Assembly (NCBI GenBank): GCA_937989565.1
Contig: CALKRM010000028.1
Location: 1-64,000, forward strand
DNA from: an uncultured Candidatus Saccharibacteria bacterium
GTDB lineage: Bacteria; Patescibacteriota; Saccharimonadia; Saccharimonadales; Saccharimonadaceae
Direction of reading: 5' to 3'
DNA length: 64,000 bases
The position numbers were made by a program, and so were the translations under genes. Under the pieces are notes generated by a model that saw only the letters and a program-made list of their open reading frames with translations, had not been told where the DNA came from and did no database searches. The first letter of the stretch is position 1, and the number at the start of each line of letters is the position of its first letter. This document shows positions 34,228 to 45,598 of this stretch, one piece after another.

Positions 34228-34950
34228 ATGAATGATCGACAAATTTCCCAACTTGAAATAGTAAAGGCTAAAGTTCGGCAGTTACTGGGCGGCGATACTT
34301 CGGGGCATGCTGACGATCATGTCGAGCGAGTGGCGTTGCTGGCAGAGCGTTTTGCTAACGAATGTAGCGAATCGGTGAACCTGCAAGAAGTGCTGTTGAC
34401 GGCTTGGCTGCATGATGTTGATGATTATAAATTAGTCGGTAAAACGCAGGCGGAAAAATTGACGAACGCGGTAAATATTATGGCGCAGGCAGAAATAGCT
34501 GATGATTTAAGTCAGGTTGTGCTGGAAAATATTGCGGCGATTGGTTATAGCAAACGGCTGAACGGCAAGCAGCCGCAGCGGCTGGCGGGGAAATTGGCGT
34601 CTGACGCTGATATGTGTGATGCTATTGGTGCGGTCGGCATTGAGCGGGCGTTGACTTATGCTTGTCATCACGGCGGTCGGATTTTTGATCCTAAAGTCTG
34701 GCCGAATGTCAATCTGGCGGCGCACGAATATAACGCTGATGGCAATACGCATGATACCGACGGATTCATTAATCACTTCTTTGAGAAACTGCTGAAATTG
34801 AAAGGTTTGATGTTGACTGAGCCGGGGCGAATAGAAGCGGAGAATCGTCATCAAATTATGGTTGATTTTCTTCGCGCTTACTTCCGCGAGAAGAATGTAT
34901 CTGACTGGAGTGAGTTTTTGGAGGAATATTTACGTAGTATCGATGTCTAG
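34228..34950 (+). CDS. HD-domain phosphohydrolase
   Basis: 240 aa. HD superfamily metal ligands are visible: His in HADDHVERVALLAERF, HD in LLTAWLHDVDDYK, and a later Asp in LASDADMCDAIGA. This matches the uncharacterised YedJ/metal-dependent phosphohydrolase group, whose members cleave nucleotides or related phosphates. The start at 34228 follows from the -10 position. It is flanked by the UDG remnant and by the possible ART-like gene and appears monocistronic. Confidence 0.85.
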   Translation: MNDRQISQLEIVKAKVRQLLGGDTSGHADDHVERVALLAERFANECSESVNLQEVLLTAWLHDVDDYKLVGKTQAEKLTNAVNIMAQAEIADDLSQVVLENIAAIGYSKRLNGKQPQRLAGKLASDADMCDAIGAVGIERALTYACHHGGRIFDPKVWPNVNLAAHEYNADGNTHDTDGFINHFFEKLLKLKGLMLTEPGRIEAENRHQIMVDFLRAYFREKNVSDWSEFLEEYLRSIDV

Positions 34951-34952
34951 GA

Positions 34953-34987
34953 TAGACTAAACTTAGTATATTAGATATTATAGTCTA
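34953..34987. repeat. Inverted repeat around the promoter of the 339-aa gene
   Basis: TAGACTA (34953-34959) and TAGTCTA (34981-34987) are perfect inverted copies flanking an AT-rich core and overlapping a TATTAT -10 box (34976-34981), which ends 8 nt before the ATG at 34990. It may be an operator or a weak terminator of the HD gene. Confidence 0.4.
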
Positions 34988-34989
34988 GT

Positions 34990-36009
34990 ATGGAAAAGAT
35001 TTTGAAGATACTTAATGCTCGTTTTTGTAAGTTAACTAAAAATAGTGCTATCGAGAAGCGCACGCACCGATATTCTCAAAAATCGCTAAGACGAGGCAAT
35101 AAAGCCGAAGGTGATAAATATCAAAGACTATTTGTAAAGAAATCATTACAATATTTACCGCATCATCTATTATTGGCGGTTTCTCATAAAATGCGATTGC
35201 GATGGGCTGAAAAAATATTAGACAAATTTGCCAGAAAATACATAATCAAGCCAAAATCAATACGCCAGTTTAAAGAGTCTGAAATAAAAGAATATCAAAA
35301 ACTGACGAAAGGTACTCAGTTTTGGCATGGTACCGGCCGCTGGCAGCATGGTGAGCACGGTATAACTGATGTCCTGAAAAGTTTTTGTGATGCTGCCGGA
35401 CTTAAGCCAGTACGTGATGTGTATGCAGTTTTTGGCGGGAGCAATCAACGTGTTGTGTATTCGGTTTCACTGTGTCGGAGCAGAATGATCGCGCGATCGT
35501 ATGCTGATATGCATAGGCTTGGGTGGAAAGAAGAAAATCGTTACGGTGATGCGCTTACGTGGGTGTCGTATTATTATAGTATGTTTTATGCTCGTCTATT
35601 TATAACTAGCGGTTTTAAAATGATGCGTCGCTGGAAAGCATGGCGAGCATTATCTAACGATAATAATGGTGATAATACTTGGGGCAAAAAAGTAAATATC
35701 CAAGCGCGAAATGTATGGGACGTTTTTTGCTTAGGTAGTGACATATCTGGAAATTATCCGATATTAATTGGTGTGAAAAATATTGATTCACAGATAAAAC
35801 TAGATAAGCCAATGTGTCAATACGAAGTTCGTGCTAGTAAACTGATAAATATTGTAAATATTTCACATGTGGAAGTACCGTATGACAAGCAAGATGAAGT
35901 GCGAAAGTTATTACATGAACACGACGTTAAATTGCCAGTAACGAGTATAGAATTAGGCGAATATGTTAGCTCAAAAGAGCGTTTTATTGACCTGATCAGC
36001 GCTTTGTAG
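34990..36009 (+). CDS. Unknown 339-aa protein, possible divergent ADP-ribosyltransferase-like fold
   Basis: Not confidently recognised. It is a basic soluble protein without signal peptide. The middle contains FWHGTGRWQHGEHGITD, reminiscent of the HGT start of the ADP-ribosyltransferase (ART/PARP/Tpt1) core. VYSVSLCRSRMIARSYADMH follows about 60 residues later and resembles the Ser/Tyr strand followed by A-x-x-YA. A later Glu (VNISHVEVPYD) could complete an H-Y/S-E set. This is motif-level resemblance only. The N-terminal 90 residues are strongly basic and could bind nucleic acid. It precedes a DUF488 gene by 12 nt. Confidence 0.35.
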   Translation: MEKILKILNARFCKLTKNSAIEKRTHRYSQKSLRRGNKAEGDKYQRLFVKKSLQYLPHHLLLAVSHKMRLRWAEKILDKFARKYIIKPKSIRQFKESEIKEYQKLTKGTQFWHGTGRWQHGEHGITDVLKSFCDAAGLKPVRDVYAVFGGSNQRVVYSVSLCRSRMIARSYADMHRLGWKEENRYGDALTWVSYYYSMFYARLFITSGFKMMRRWKAWRALSNDNNGDNTWGKKVNIQARNVWDVFCLGSDISGNYPILIGVKNIDSQIKLDKPMCQYEVRASKLINIVNISHVEVPYDKQDEVRKLLHEHDVKLPVTSIELGEYVSSKERFIDLISAL

Positions 36010-36021
36010 TTATATGAAATT

Positions 36022-36369
36022 ATGACAAAGTATAAAATTGAACGGATTTATGTGTCGACTGCATTAGACGGTAGCTATCGTGTGCTGGTTGATCGATTGT
36101 GGCCGCGCGGAATTAGCAAAGAACGAGCTGCATTGGACGAGTGGAATAAAGAAATTGCCCCGACCGATGAATTACGCAAATGGTTTAATCACGATCCAGA
36201 AAAATTCCCGGAATTTTCTCGCCGCTATGTGAAGGAGCTGGATAATAATCCTGCGGCAGCCGAGGCGAAGAATAATTGGGGTAAACAATCTACAGTTACG
36301 CTGTTATATGGCGCCAAAGATACGGAACATAATCAGGCAGTAGTTCTCAAAAAGTGGCTAGAAGATTAG
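36022..36369 (+). CDS. DUF488 (YeaO-like) protein
   Basis: 115-residue DUF488 protein of the YeaO subgroup. The diagnostic stretch RVLVDRLWPRGISKE is present, followed by the typical EWNKEIAPTDELRKWFNHDP and TLLYGAKDTEHNQAVVLKKWL. The family is small, widespread and of unknown biochemical function. Length is normal. It follows the 339-aa gene closely and may be co-transcribed with it. uvrC starts 55 nt downstream from its own -10-like TAATAT. Confidence 0.9.
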   Translation: MTKYKIERIYVSTALDGSYRVLVDRLWPRGISKERAALDEWNKEIAPTDELRKWFNHDPEKFPEFSRRYVKELDNNPAAAEAKNNWGKQSTVTLLYGAKDTEHNQAVVLKKWLED

Positions 36370-36424
36370 TCAATCGCCAGAAGAATGCTTGCATAATTGG
36401 CGTATTTAGATTGTAATATATTTA

Positions 36425-38002
36425 ATGAATCAAGCATTGCAAGCCAAGCTAAAAACTTTGCCGCGAACGCCCGGTGTTTATTTTCATAAGTCGGCGAGCG
36501 GCGAGGTAATTTATGTTGGCAAGGCGGCGGTTCTTAAAAATCGCGTACGTCAGTATTTTCAAGATTCGCGCGGGCGAGACAATAAAACTATGGCGCTGGT
36601 GGCAGAGATTTTTGATACTGATTGGATTGAAACTGAGAGCGAGGTTGATGCGCTGTTTTTGGAAAGCGAGATGATCAAGCGTTATATGCCGCGATATAAC
36701 GTTCTGTTACGCGATGACAAATCTCAGATGTATGTTCGGATTGATATGAAAAGCGATTGGCCGACGGTCAGTTTTACGCGAAATCCTGCCGATGATGGCG
36801 CGGATTATTTTGGTCCATTCTATAATGGTTTTGCGCTGAAAAAAGCGTTGCGTTATTTGAGGCGAATTTTTCCATATCTCACTCATCAAAGACGGCCTGG
36901 GCAATCAAAGTTGGATGAGGATTTGGGTCTAAGTCCGAAAATAAGTGATGGTTCGGACGCGTATAAAGCTAGTTTGCGTAAATTGATAAGTTATATCAAG
37001 GGAAATCGCAAGGCTATTGCTGTGGAGTTGGAGCGTGATATGAAAACGGCTGCGGGGCTTCACGATTTTGAGCGGGCGGCGAGTATGAGGAATAAGTTGC
37101 GCGCCATGCAAGAGCTTCAGCGACGCGTTATGTTTGGTGATAAGGAATTTTTGGATATTTCAAAAGACAAGGCGCTAGCTGATTTAGCAAAGCTGCTTGG
37201 CTTGAAGAATATTCCAGTGCGAATTGAGGGTTATGATATTTCGCATATGAGCGGACGCCAAGTCGTGGCGAGTATGGTAGTCTTTACGAATGGTGCGAGC
37301 GATCGTGCGGAATATCGCAAATTTAAGGTGGGTGAAAAAAACGACGACACTGGAAATATGTACGAGGTGATTTTTAGGCGACTTGGCGAGCGAAATGTCA
37401 AAAGTTGGGGTCGTCCGGATTTGTTGTTGATTGACGGCGGAAAAGGTCAACTCTCGGCGGCGATTAAGGCGAGGGATGAGCGCGGAATAAAATTGCCGAT
37501 TATTAGCATCGCTAAGCGCGAGGAAGAAATTATTATTCATAAAACTGGCTCGCAAATTGACGTAACGCGTATTGAAGAGTTGCAAAAATCTATTTATCAG
37601 GATGTCGCTATTCACGAAGATAATGATGTGTATGTAGTGAATTTGCATCCTGCTCAGCGCAACGCAGGCTCGCATTCAAAGAATCTACGAGGCTCTGCTA
37701 TTGATGATGATTCCAGTCGGGACAATTTTACAAAAAGTTCTATTGCGACGACGGACATTGTTAAGCTTTTCCAGCGGATTCGTGACGAGTCGCACCGATT
37801 TGCTGTGAGCTATCATACGGCGTTGAAGCGCCAAAATCAGACGAAAAATCAGCTGGAAGAAATTCCGGGAATTGGCCCAAAGACACGCGCGAAATTGTTG
37901 AGGAAGTTTGGTAGTGTGAAAAAAATTATTGAGGCAGATTATGCGGAATTACAGGCGGAAGTTGGCACGAAAAAGGCAGATTTGATTAAACGCTTGTCTT
38001 AA
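36425..38002 (+). CDS. uvrC: Excinuclease ABC subunit C
   Basis: Dual-incision nuclease of nucleotide-excision repair (525 aa, slightly short). The GIY-YIG domain is at the N-terminus (GVYFHKSASGEVIYVGKA). The UvrB-interacting UVR helix region follows around residue 200 (HDFERAASMRNKLRAMQ). The RNase H-like endonuclease part has EGYDISHMSGRQVVASMVVF and LLIDGGKGQL. C-terminal helix-hairpin-helix motifs are LEEIPGIGPKTRAKLL and FGSVKKI. A TAATAT -10 candidate (36414-36419) ends 5 nt before the ATG. Confidence 0.96.
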   Translation: MNQALQAKLKTLPRTPGVYFHKSASGEVIYVGKAAVLKNRVRQYFQDSRGRDNKTMALVAEIFDTDWIETESEVDALFLESEMIKRYMPRYNVLLRDDKSQMYVRIDMKSDWPTVSFTRNPADDGADYFGPFYNGFALKKALRYLRRIFPYLTHQRRPGQSKLDEDLGLSPKISDGSDAYKASLRKLISYIKGNRKAIAVELERDMKTAAGLHDFERAASMRNKLRAMQELQRRVMFGDKEFLDISKDKALADLAKLLGLKNIPVRIEGYDISHMSGRQVVASMVVFTNGASDRAEYRKFKVGEKNDDTGNMYEVIFRRLGERNVKSWGRPDLLLIDGGKGQLSAAIKARDERGIKLPIISIAKREEEIIIHKTGSQIDVTRIEELQKSIYQDVAIHEDNDVYVVNLHPAQRNAGSHSKNLRGSAIDDDSSRDNFTKSSIATTDIVKLFQRIRDESHRFAVSYHTALKRQNQTKNQLEEIPGIGPKTRAKLLRKFGSVKKIIEADYAELQAEVGTKKADLIKRLS

Positions 38003-38039
38003 GTTTGGGCGACCAATCGACAATAAAGCATAAATTATA

Positions 38040-38045
38040 TATAAT
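38040..38045 (+). promoter_or_regulatory. -10 box TATAAT of the holin-like/secG unit
   Basis: TATAAT ends 7 nt before ATG 38053, supporting that start rather than the longer frame from 38005. Confidence 0.6.
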
Positions 38046-38052
38046 AAGACTA

Positions 38053-38427
38053 ATGAAAAGACAATTTGCAACGTTTTTGATTCGGCTAATTCTTAACTCG
38101 GTAGGTATTTGGGTTGCGGTGCGGCTACTTGGAAATGAAACTCCGGGCGCAACTTCTGCGTGGACGTTTATGATGGCGGGGTTGATATTTTCGGTAGTGA
38201 ATAGTGTATTGAAACCAATTGTTACAATTCTAGCCCTGCCAGCAATTCTATTGACCTTAGGACTGTTTACCTTAATTGTAAATGGTTTTATGGTTTACAT
38301 TTCATTAGCTTTGGCGCCAGGAATTTCTATGACTTTTGCGCATTCAATTGTTGCCGGGATTATATTGAGTTTGGTAAACTATATTATAAGTAGCGCGCTG
38401 GTTTTGCAGCGGGAAGAAAAGGAGTAA
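38053..38427 (+). CDS. Phage-holin-family (PF04020-like) four-helix membrane protein
   Basis: 124 aa with four hydrophobic segments. It matches the 'mycobacterial 4 TMS phage holin' family in pattern (LILNSVGIWVAVRLL, SVVNSVLKPIVTILALPAILL, GLFTLIVNGFMVYI, GIILSLVNYIISSAL). Despite its name the family is chromosomal and of unknown role, perhaps membrane organisation. No lysis genes are nearby, so a prophage origin is not supported. It is followed after 1 nt by secG and is probably co-transcribed with it. Confidence 0.75.
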   Translation: MKRQFATFLIRLILNSVGIWVAVRLLGNETPGATSAWTFMMAGLIFSVVNSVLKPIVTILALPAILLTLGLFTLIVNGFMVYISLALAPGISMTFAHSIVAGIILSLVNYIISSALVLQREEKE

Positions 38428-38428
38428 T

Positions 38429-38665
38429 ATGTCAATTGATACAATTTTACCGTACGTGACGCTTGGATCTGCCGTACTGATGATTATCGCAATTTTGTTG
38501 CAACAACGAGGCGCAAGTTTGGGCGCAGGATTCGGTTCGTCTGGGGAATTATTCACTACTCGTCGCGGATTTGATAAAAACTTGTTCGACGTAACTATTG
38601 TTTTTGCGGTGATTTTTGTGCTATCGATTTTGGCAAGTATGATTTTGCCGGGATTACAAAAATAG
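38429..38665 (+). CDS. secG: Preprotein translocase subunit SecG
   Basis: 78-aa auxiliary subunit of the SecYEG channel. Two membrane helices (YVTLGSAVLMIIAILLQQRG and VIFVLSILASMILPG) flank a cytoplasmic Gly-rich loop (ASLGAGFGSSGELFTTRRG), the typical SecG layout. A GGAG ribosome-binding site overlaps the end of the upstream gene. The anchored substrate-binding protein follows after 10 nt, so one transcript couples export machinery and an exported binding protein. Confidence 0.9.
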   Translation: MSIDTILPYVTLGSAVLMIIAILLQQRGASLGAGFGSSGELFTTRRGFDKNLFDVTIVFAVIFVLSILASMILPGLQK

Positions 38666-38675
38666 GAGAATAGAT

Positions 38676-40466
38676 TTGAGCTCGGATAATTCGTCATGGA
38701 ATCGTTTTGCGCGGCTAAAAGTTTCCAGTAAAGATGTTAATAAGCGTCTGCGTAAGATTGAAAAGGGAAGCTTGCGCCATGCGCATAAATTCGTGACATC
38801 CAGGTTAGACCGTTTGTCTAATGTGCGACGTCGGGTTTCTGTTTGGATTGTTTTAGTGTTGGTGATGATTGGTGCCAGTGCGGTGCAGTGGCATATTTCT
38901 CGCAATTCTTTCACGACAATGGCGTACACTTCTGGCGGATCATATTCTGAGGGGGTACTAGGTCCTTTGGAAAACTTAAATCCGATTTTTGCAAAAACCA
39001 ATGCTGAAAAATCCGCCGCGAAGTTGCTATTTTCAAGTTTGTACCGATATGACTCAACAGGCAATATAAAGGCTGATATGGCGGATAGCGTCAGCGTAAA
39101 CGATAAAGAAACTGAATATACAGTTAAGCTGAAAAAGGGTTTGAAGTGGTCAGACGGACAAGATTTAACGGCGGACGATGTAATTTTTACATTGAAACTA
39201 TTAGCGAATCCAGAAGTTGGAGCTGAAATATCAGGCTGGAAATCCATAAAATTTGAGAAAGTGTCTGATGATTCGGTGAAGTTTATCTTGCCGTCGTCAT
39301 ATTCGCCGTTTGTCCATGCTTTGACATTCCCGATTATTCCTAAACATATATTAAAAGATGTTAAACCGTCGAATTTACGTGAACATGATTTTAATAAGTC
39401 GCCTATATCCAGCGGTCCATTCGCCTTTAGATTGTTGCAGAATGTAACTAGTGATGGCAGTAAAAAAGTGCTATATTTGCAGTCGAATAGCAATTATTAT
39501 GGCAGCACGCCTAAGTTAGAACGATTCCAGCTGTACGCGTATCCGACGCAGGATGATATTGCGAAAAGTTTGCGTACGCGAGAAATTACAGGAACTCCAG
39601 AATTGATTTATAACGATCAATCCGCCGAGGTAAAATCTATGTACGCCGCAGAAGCACACTCTTTGAATAACGGAGTTTACGCGCTGTTTAATAACAACAG
39701 TCAGTTCTTGCGATCAAAAGCTGTTCGCCAAGCTTTGTCGCTCAGTGTCGACACATCCAAATTGCGCCAATCTTTGTCATTGTCTACAGAGGAATTATCT
39801 GGCCCAACGCTTAACAAATTCCTAGGAAAGAATTCGAATTCGTCTAGTTATGACGTCAAGAAAGCGAAATCTCTACTTGACGCCGAGGGCTGGAAGAACG
39901 TAAATAATGTTCGCCAGAAGGGAAATGATAAGCTAAAACTCAACGTGGTCGTTTTGAAGAATAGCAATTACGAAAAGGTCGCCAGGTATTTGGCTCAAGT
40001 TTGGTATGATGAGCTGAATATAGAATCGGATATTAAAGTTGTCGATCCGAACGATGCTACTCAAAATATCCTTCAGACAGTTTTGCAGCCGCGCAATTTT
40101 GACGTGCTGGTTTACGAACTCTCCTTGGGTGGCGACCCCGATGTTTATGCCTATTGGCATTCTTCGCAGGCGACCAACAATGGTTTGAATTTCTCCAATT
40201 ACAATAACGCGATAGCGGACGATGCTTTGGAGAGTGGTCGATCTAAAATCTCGGCGAAGCAACGCGCTGATCGCTATGCGAAGTTCACCGCTATTTGGCA
40301 AGCGGACGCCCCAGCGATTGCCTTGTATCAGCCGAAGTTCGACTATATCCATATTCGGAACGTTAAGGCTCTCGACGCAAGTACCGAAGTTGTCAATCCC
40401 GTCGATCGCTATGTTGATGTTCAATATTGGGCGACAGAGAAAAAGTCCGTTTACAAAACCCCGTAA
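38676..40466 (+). CDS. Membrane-anchored peptide-type ABC substrate-binding protein (SBP family 5)
   Basis: 596 aa from TTG 38676, with AGGAG about 6 nt upstream. Unusually, 60 basic cytoplasmic residues precede a single membrane helix (VSVWIVLVLVMIGASAVQWHI). The extracytoplasmic part is an OppA/DppA-like fold (LKKGLKWSDGQDLTADDVIF, SGPFAFR, LLDAEGWK). No lipobox Cys is seen, so the helix acts as anchor. No oligopeptide permease or ATPase gene is in the window. The protein could feed a permease elsewhere or bind host-derived peptides at the surface. Confidence 0.85.
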   Translation: MSSDNSSWNRFARLKVSSKDVNKRLRKIEKGSLRHAHKFVTSRLDRLSNVRRRVSVWIVLVLVMIGASAVQWHISRNSFTTMAYTSGGSYSEGVLGPLENLNPIFAKTNAEKSAAKLLFSSLYRYDSTGNIKADMADSVSVNDKETEYTVKLKKGLKWSDGQDLTADDVIFTLKLLANPEVGAEISGWKSIKFEKVSDDSVKFILPSSYSPFVHALTFPIIPKHILKDVKPSNLREHDFNKSPISSGPFAFRLLQNVTSDGSKKVLYLQSNSNYYGSTPKLERFQLYAYPTQDDIAKSLRTREITGTPELIYNDQSAEVKSMYAAEAHSLNNGVYALFNNNSQFLRSKAVRQALSLSVDTSKLRQSLSLSTEELSGPTLNKFLGKNSNSSSYDVKKAKSLLDAEGWKNVNNVRQKGNDKLKLNVVVLKNSNYEKVARYLAQVWYDELNIESDIKVVDPNDATQNILQTVLQPRNFDVLVYELSLGGDPDVYAYWHSSQATNNGLNFSNYNNAIADDALESGRSKISAKQRADRYAKFTAIWQADAPAIALYQPKFDYIHIRNVKALDASTEVVNPVDRYVDVQYWATEKKSVYKTP

Positions 40467-40471
40467 TCGGG

Positions 40472-40477
40472 TATAAT
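40472..40477 (+). promoter_or_regulatory. -10 box TATAAT upstream of tRNA-Leu(GAG)
   Basis: TATAAT ends 13 nt before the mature tRNA, giving a short 5' extension for RNase P to remove. The preceding CCCG-TAAT-CGGG may be a weak terminator of the upstream gene. Confidence 0.6.
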
Positions 40478-40490
40478 GGTAAGTGGTTAT

Positions 40491-40578
40491 GCGGGCGTGG
40501 CGGAATTGGTAGACGCGCTAGCTTGAGGGGCTAGTGAGCATTGCGCTCGTGGAAGTTCAAGTCTTCTCGCTCGCACCA
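40491..40578 (+). tRNA. tRNA-Leu (anticodon GAG)
   Basis: The acceptor stem GCGGGCG pairs with CGCTCGC (one G-U). The anticodon stem CTAGC/GCTAG encloses the loop TTGAGGG, so the anticodon is GAG, reading CUC/CUU. A long variable arm of class II type follows, and the T-loop is GTTCAAGTC. The 3' CCA is encoded. Confidence 0.95.
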
Positions 40579-40646
40579 AACATATTGCAATTATTAGATG
40601 AATTGTTTGTGATATGTTTTGTAAAATCTGATATAATAAAAGCGGT

Positions 40647-40720
40647 GGCGCGTTGGCGGAGCGGTTACGCAGAGGTCTGCAAAACCTTTTAGACGAGTTC
40701 GATTCTCGTACGTGCCTCCA
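40647..40720 (+). tRNA. tRNA-Cys (anticodon GCA)
   Basis: Acceptor GGCGCGT/ACGTGCC. The anticodon stem GAGGT/ACCTT encloses CTGCAAA, so the anticodon is GCA. The T-arm is GACGAGTTCGATTCTCG-like, the discriminator is U and CCA is encoded. A TATAAT box lies at 40632-40637. Confidence 0.93.
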
Positions 40721-40730
40721 ATTTTTGATA

Positions 40731-40757
40731 AATAGTCCCGAATATTGGGCTATTTTT
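40731..40757 (+). terminator. Intrinsic terminator after tRNA-Cys
   Basis: AATAG-T-CCC (40731-40739) pairs with GGG-CTATT (40747-40754), with one bulged T, followed by a T-run. Confidence 0.75.
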
Positions 40758-40844
40758 TATTTTGCGAAATTGTACAATTTACTTAGCAAATATAGTATAA
40801 TATAAGTAGTCTGGCGCGCGGGCGTCTGGATTGTATATAAATAA

Positions 40845-40930
40845 GCGCGAGTGGCGGAATTGGTAGACGCGAGGGACTTAAAATCCCTTGACCAAAAGTC
40901 GTGCGGGTTCGATTCCCGCCTTGCGCACCA
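40845..40930 (+). tRNA. tRNA-Leu (anticodon TAA)
   Basis: Acceptor GCGCGAG/CTTGCGC. The anticodon stem AGGGA/TCCCT encloses CTTAAAA, so the anticodon is UAA, reading UUA/UUG. It has a long variable arm, the T-arm GCGGGTTCGATTCCCGC, and an encoded CCA. A TATAAT box is at 40796-40801. Confidence 0.95.
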
Positions 40931-40977
40931 AAGTTGTAAAGAAAGTAATATTGAATAGGAAAGGGACAAGGTAAGAA

Positions 40978-41547
40978 ATGAGTCCATTGGTAATTGTACT
41001 TATTGTTACAGTAGTAGTTTTATTAGTGCTCGTAGGAGTTGTAATTGGTGCATACAACGGTTTGGTTGTATTGCGTAACCGCGTAGAAGAAGCGTGGAGT
41101 GATATTACTGTCCAGTTAAAGCGCCGAACTGATCTAATTCCAAATTTGGTAAACTCAGTAAAAGGCTATGCTACACACGAAAAAGAAGTGTTTGAGAAGG
41201 TTGCAGAAGCTCGTTCGGCAATTATGAATGCCGGCAGCGTGGCTGAAACCGCCAAGGCTGAAAATGCTTTGGAAGGCGCTTTGAAGAGCTTGTTCGCCGT
41301 ATCTGAGGCTTACCCAGAATTGAAAGCAAACCAGAACTTCTTGCAATTGCAGCAGGAATTGGTTGACACTGAGGATAAAATCCAAGCAGCTCGCCGATTC
41401 TACAACGGTGGCGTTCGCGACCTGAATACGAAGATTCAGACTTTCCCAACAAACATCATCGCGGGAATGTTTGGCTTCCAAGCTAAGGAATTCTTCGACG
41501 TTGAGGATCGCGCAAGCATCGAAAATCCAGTTGAAGTAAAGTTCTAA
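40978..41547 (+). CDS. lemA: LemA-family protein
   Basis: 189 aa. One N-terminal membrane helix ([22 protein letters not shown]) is followed by the LemA coiled four-helix domain. The family core is intact: [38 protein letters not shown], then [20 protein letters not shown] and [14 protein letters not shown]. The function is uncertain; LemA often pairs with an M48 protease, and here HtpX follows directly, so they probably work together in membrane-protein quality control. It is preceded by tRNA-Leu(UAA) with an AAGG-type ribosome-binding site. Confidence 0.93.
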   Translation: MSPLVIVLIVTVVVLLVLVGVVIGAYNGLVVLRNRVEEAWSDITVQLKRRTDLIPNLVNSVKGYATHEKEVFEKVAEARSAIMNAGSVAETAKAENALEGALKSLFAVSEAYPELKANQNFLQLQQELVDTEDKIQAARRFYNGGVRDLNTKIQTFPTNIIAGMFGFQAKEFFDVEDRASIENPVEVKF

Positions 41548-41562
41548 TTGAACCCTGAAATG

Positions 41563-41596
41563 AAAATCGCTCGTCTATTTTTAGCGGGCGATTTTT
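41563..41596 (+). terminator. Intrinsic terminator after lemA
   Basis: AAAATCGCTCG (41563-41573) pairs with CGGGCGATTTT (41585-41595), with one wobble, followed by TT. The htpX -10 box (41599-41604) starts right after. Confidence 0.8.
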
Positions 41597-41598
41597 GG

Positions 41599-41604
41599 TA
41601 TAAT
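41599..41604 (+). promoter_or_regulatory. -10 box TATAAT of htpX (leaderless spacing)
   Basis: TATAAT ends 6 nt before ATG 41611. Confidence 0.7.
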
Positions 41605-41610
41605 TAACAT

Positions 41611-42486
41611 ATGTACAATGCAGTTTCTCAAAACAAACGCAACACAATATTAATTATGTCTGTGTTTGTGATAATTATTGGAGTCATCGGTCTGTTTATC
41701 GGAGCGGCGACTGATAGCTATTCGTTGGCGCTCATCATTTTCATATGTGCGATATTGTATGCTTGGTTGCAATATTTTATAGCTGGCAAGTTGGCTATGA
41801 TGATGACTGGCGCTCAGGAAATTAGTAAAAATGACGCTCCTGAACTTTGGCGAGTGGTGGAAAATCTGTCTATCGCTTCTGGTATGCCGATGCCGAAAGT
41901 TTATATTATTGACGATCCAGCTCCGAACGCTTTTGCGACTGGTCGCGACCCAAATCATGCTATTGTTGGTGCAACCACTGGGCTTTTAGATATTATGGAC
42001 AAGCGTGAGCTGGAGGCTGTTATGGCGCATGAAATGAGCCACGTGCGAAATTACGACATTCGCGTGAGTATGATTGCTTTTGGTTTGGTTAGTGCAATTG
42101 GACTGTTTGCGGATTTGGCGCTTAGAATGATGTTTTATAGCGATGACCGTGATAGGGATGTTAATCCTATTGTCTATGCTCTCGGGCTAATCGTGGTTAT
42201 ATTGGCGCCGCTTTTGGCAACGATAACCCAGCTGGCAGTTAGTAGGCAGCGTGAATATCTGGCGGATGCTTCGGGTGTATTATTGACACGAGATACTGAA
42301 GGATTAGCAAGCGCGCTGGAAAAATTGCGCCAATACGGCAGACCAATGCAAAAACAAAGTTCTTCCACTGCCAATTTGTTCATGAATAATCCTTTGAAGC
42401 CCGGATTTTTCTCGAAACTATTTAGTACTCATCCACCGCTAGAAGACAGAATTGCAAGGTTGAGAAATAACGCAACAAAGATGTAA
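41611..42486 (+). CDS. htpX: HtpX-like M48 membrane metalloprotease
   Basis: 291-residue zinc protease of the cytoplasmic membrane, involved in degrading misfolded membrane proteins. Two N-terminal helices precede the catalytic part: the conserved PKVYIIDDPAPNAFATGRDP, the zinc motif VMAHEMSHVRNYD (HExxH), two further helices, and the third-ligand Glu in REYLADASGV. The C-terminal THPPLEDRIARLR is typical. It is next to lemA and co-directional with a three-gene run through ligA. Confidence 0.95.
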   Translation: MYNAVSQNKRNTILIMSVFVIIIGVIGLFIGAATDSYSLALIIFICAILYAWLQYFIAGKLAMMMTGAQEISKNDAPELWRVVENLSIASGMPMPKVYIIDDPAPNAFATGRDPNHAIVGATTGLLDIMDKRELEAVMAHEMSHVRNYDIRVSMIAFGLVSAIGLFADLALRMMFYSDDRDRDVNPIVYALGLIVVILAPLLATITQLAVSRQREYLADASGVLLTRDTEGLASALEKLRQYGRPMQKQSSSTANLFMNNPLKPGFFSKLFSTHPPLEDRIARLRNNATKM

Positions 42487-42488
42487 TT

Positions 42489-45579
<3,091 letters not shown>

Positions 45580-45586
45580 ATTAATG

Positions 45587-45592
45587 TATAAT
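45587..45592 (+). promoter_or_regulatory. -10 box TATAAT of the 7-helix membrane gene (leaderless spacing)
   Basis: TATAAT ends 6 nt before ATG 45599, choosing this start over the ATG at 45584. Confidence 0.65.
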
Positions 45593-45598
45593 TTACGC

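Noticed and set aside
38053..38427. Holin-family annotation suggesting a prophage remnant.
   Set aside because: No lysin, portal, terminase or integrase nearby; the family is chromosomal in many bacteria and the gene is embedded next to secG.
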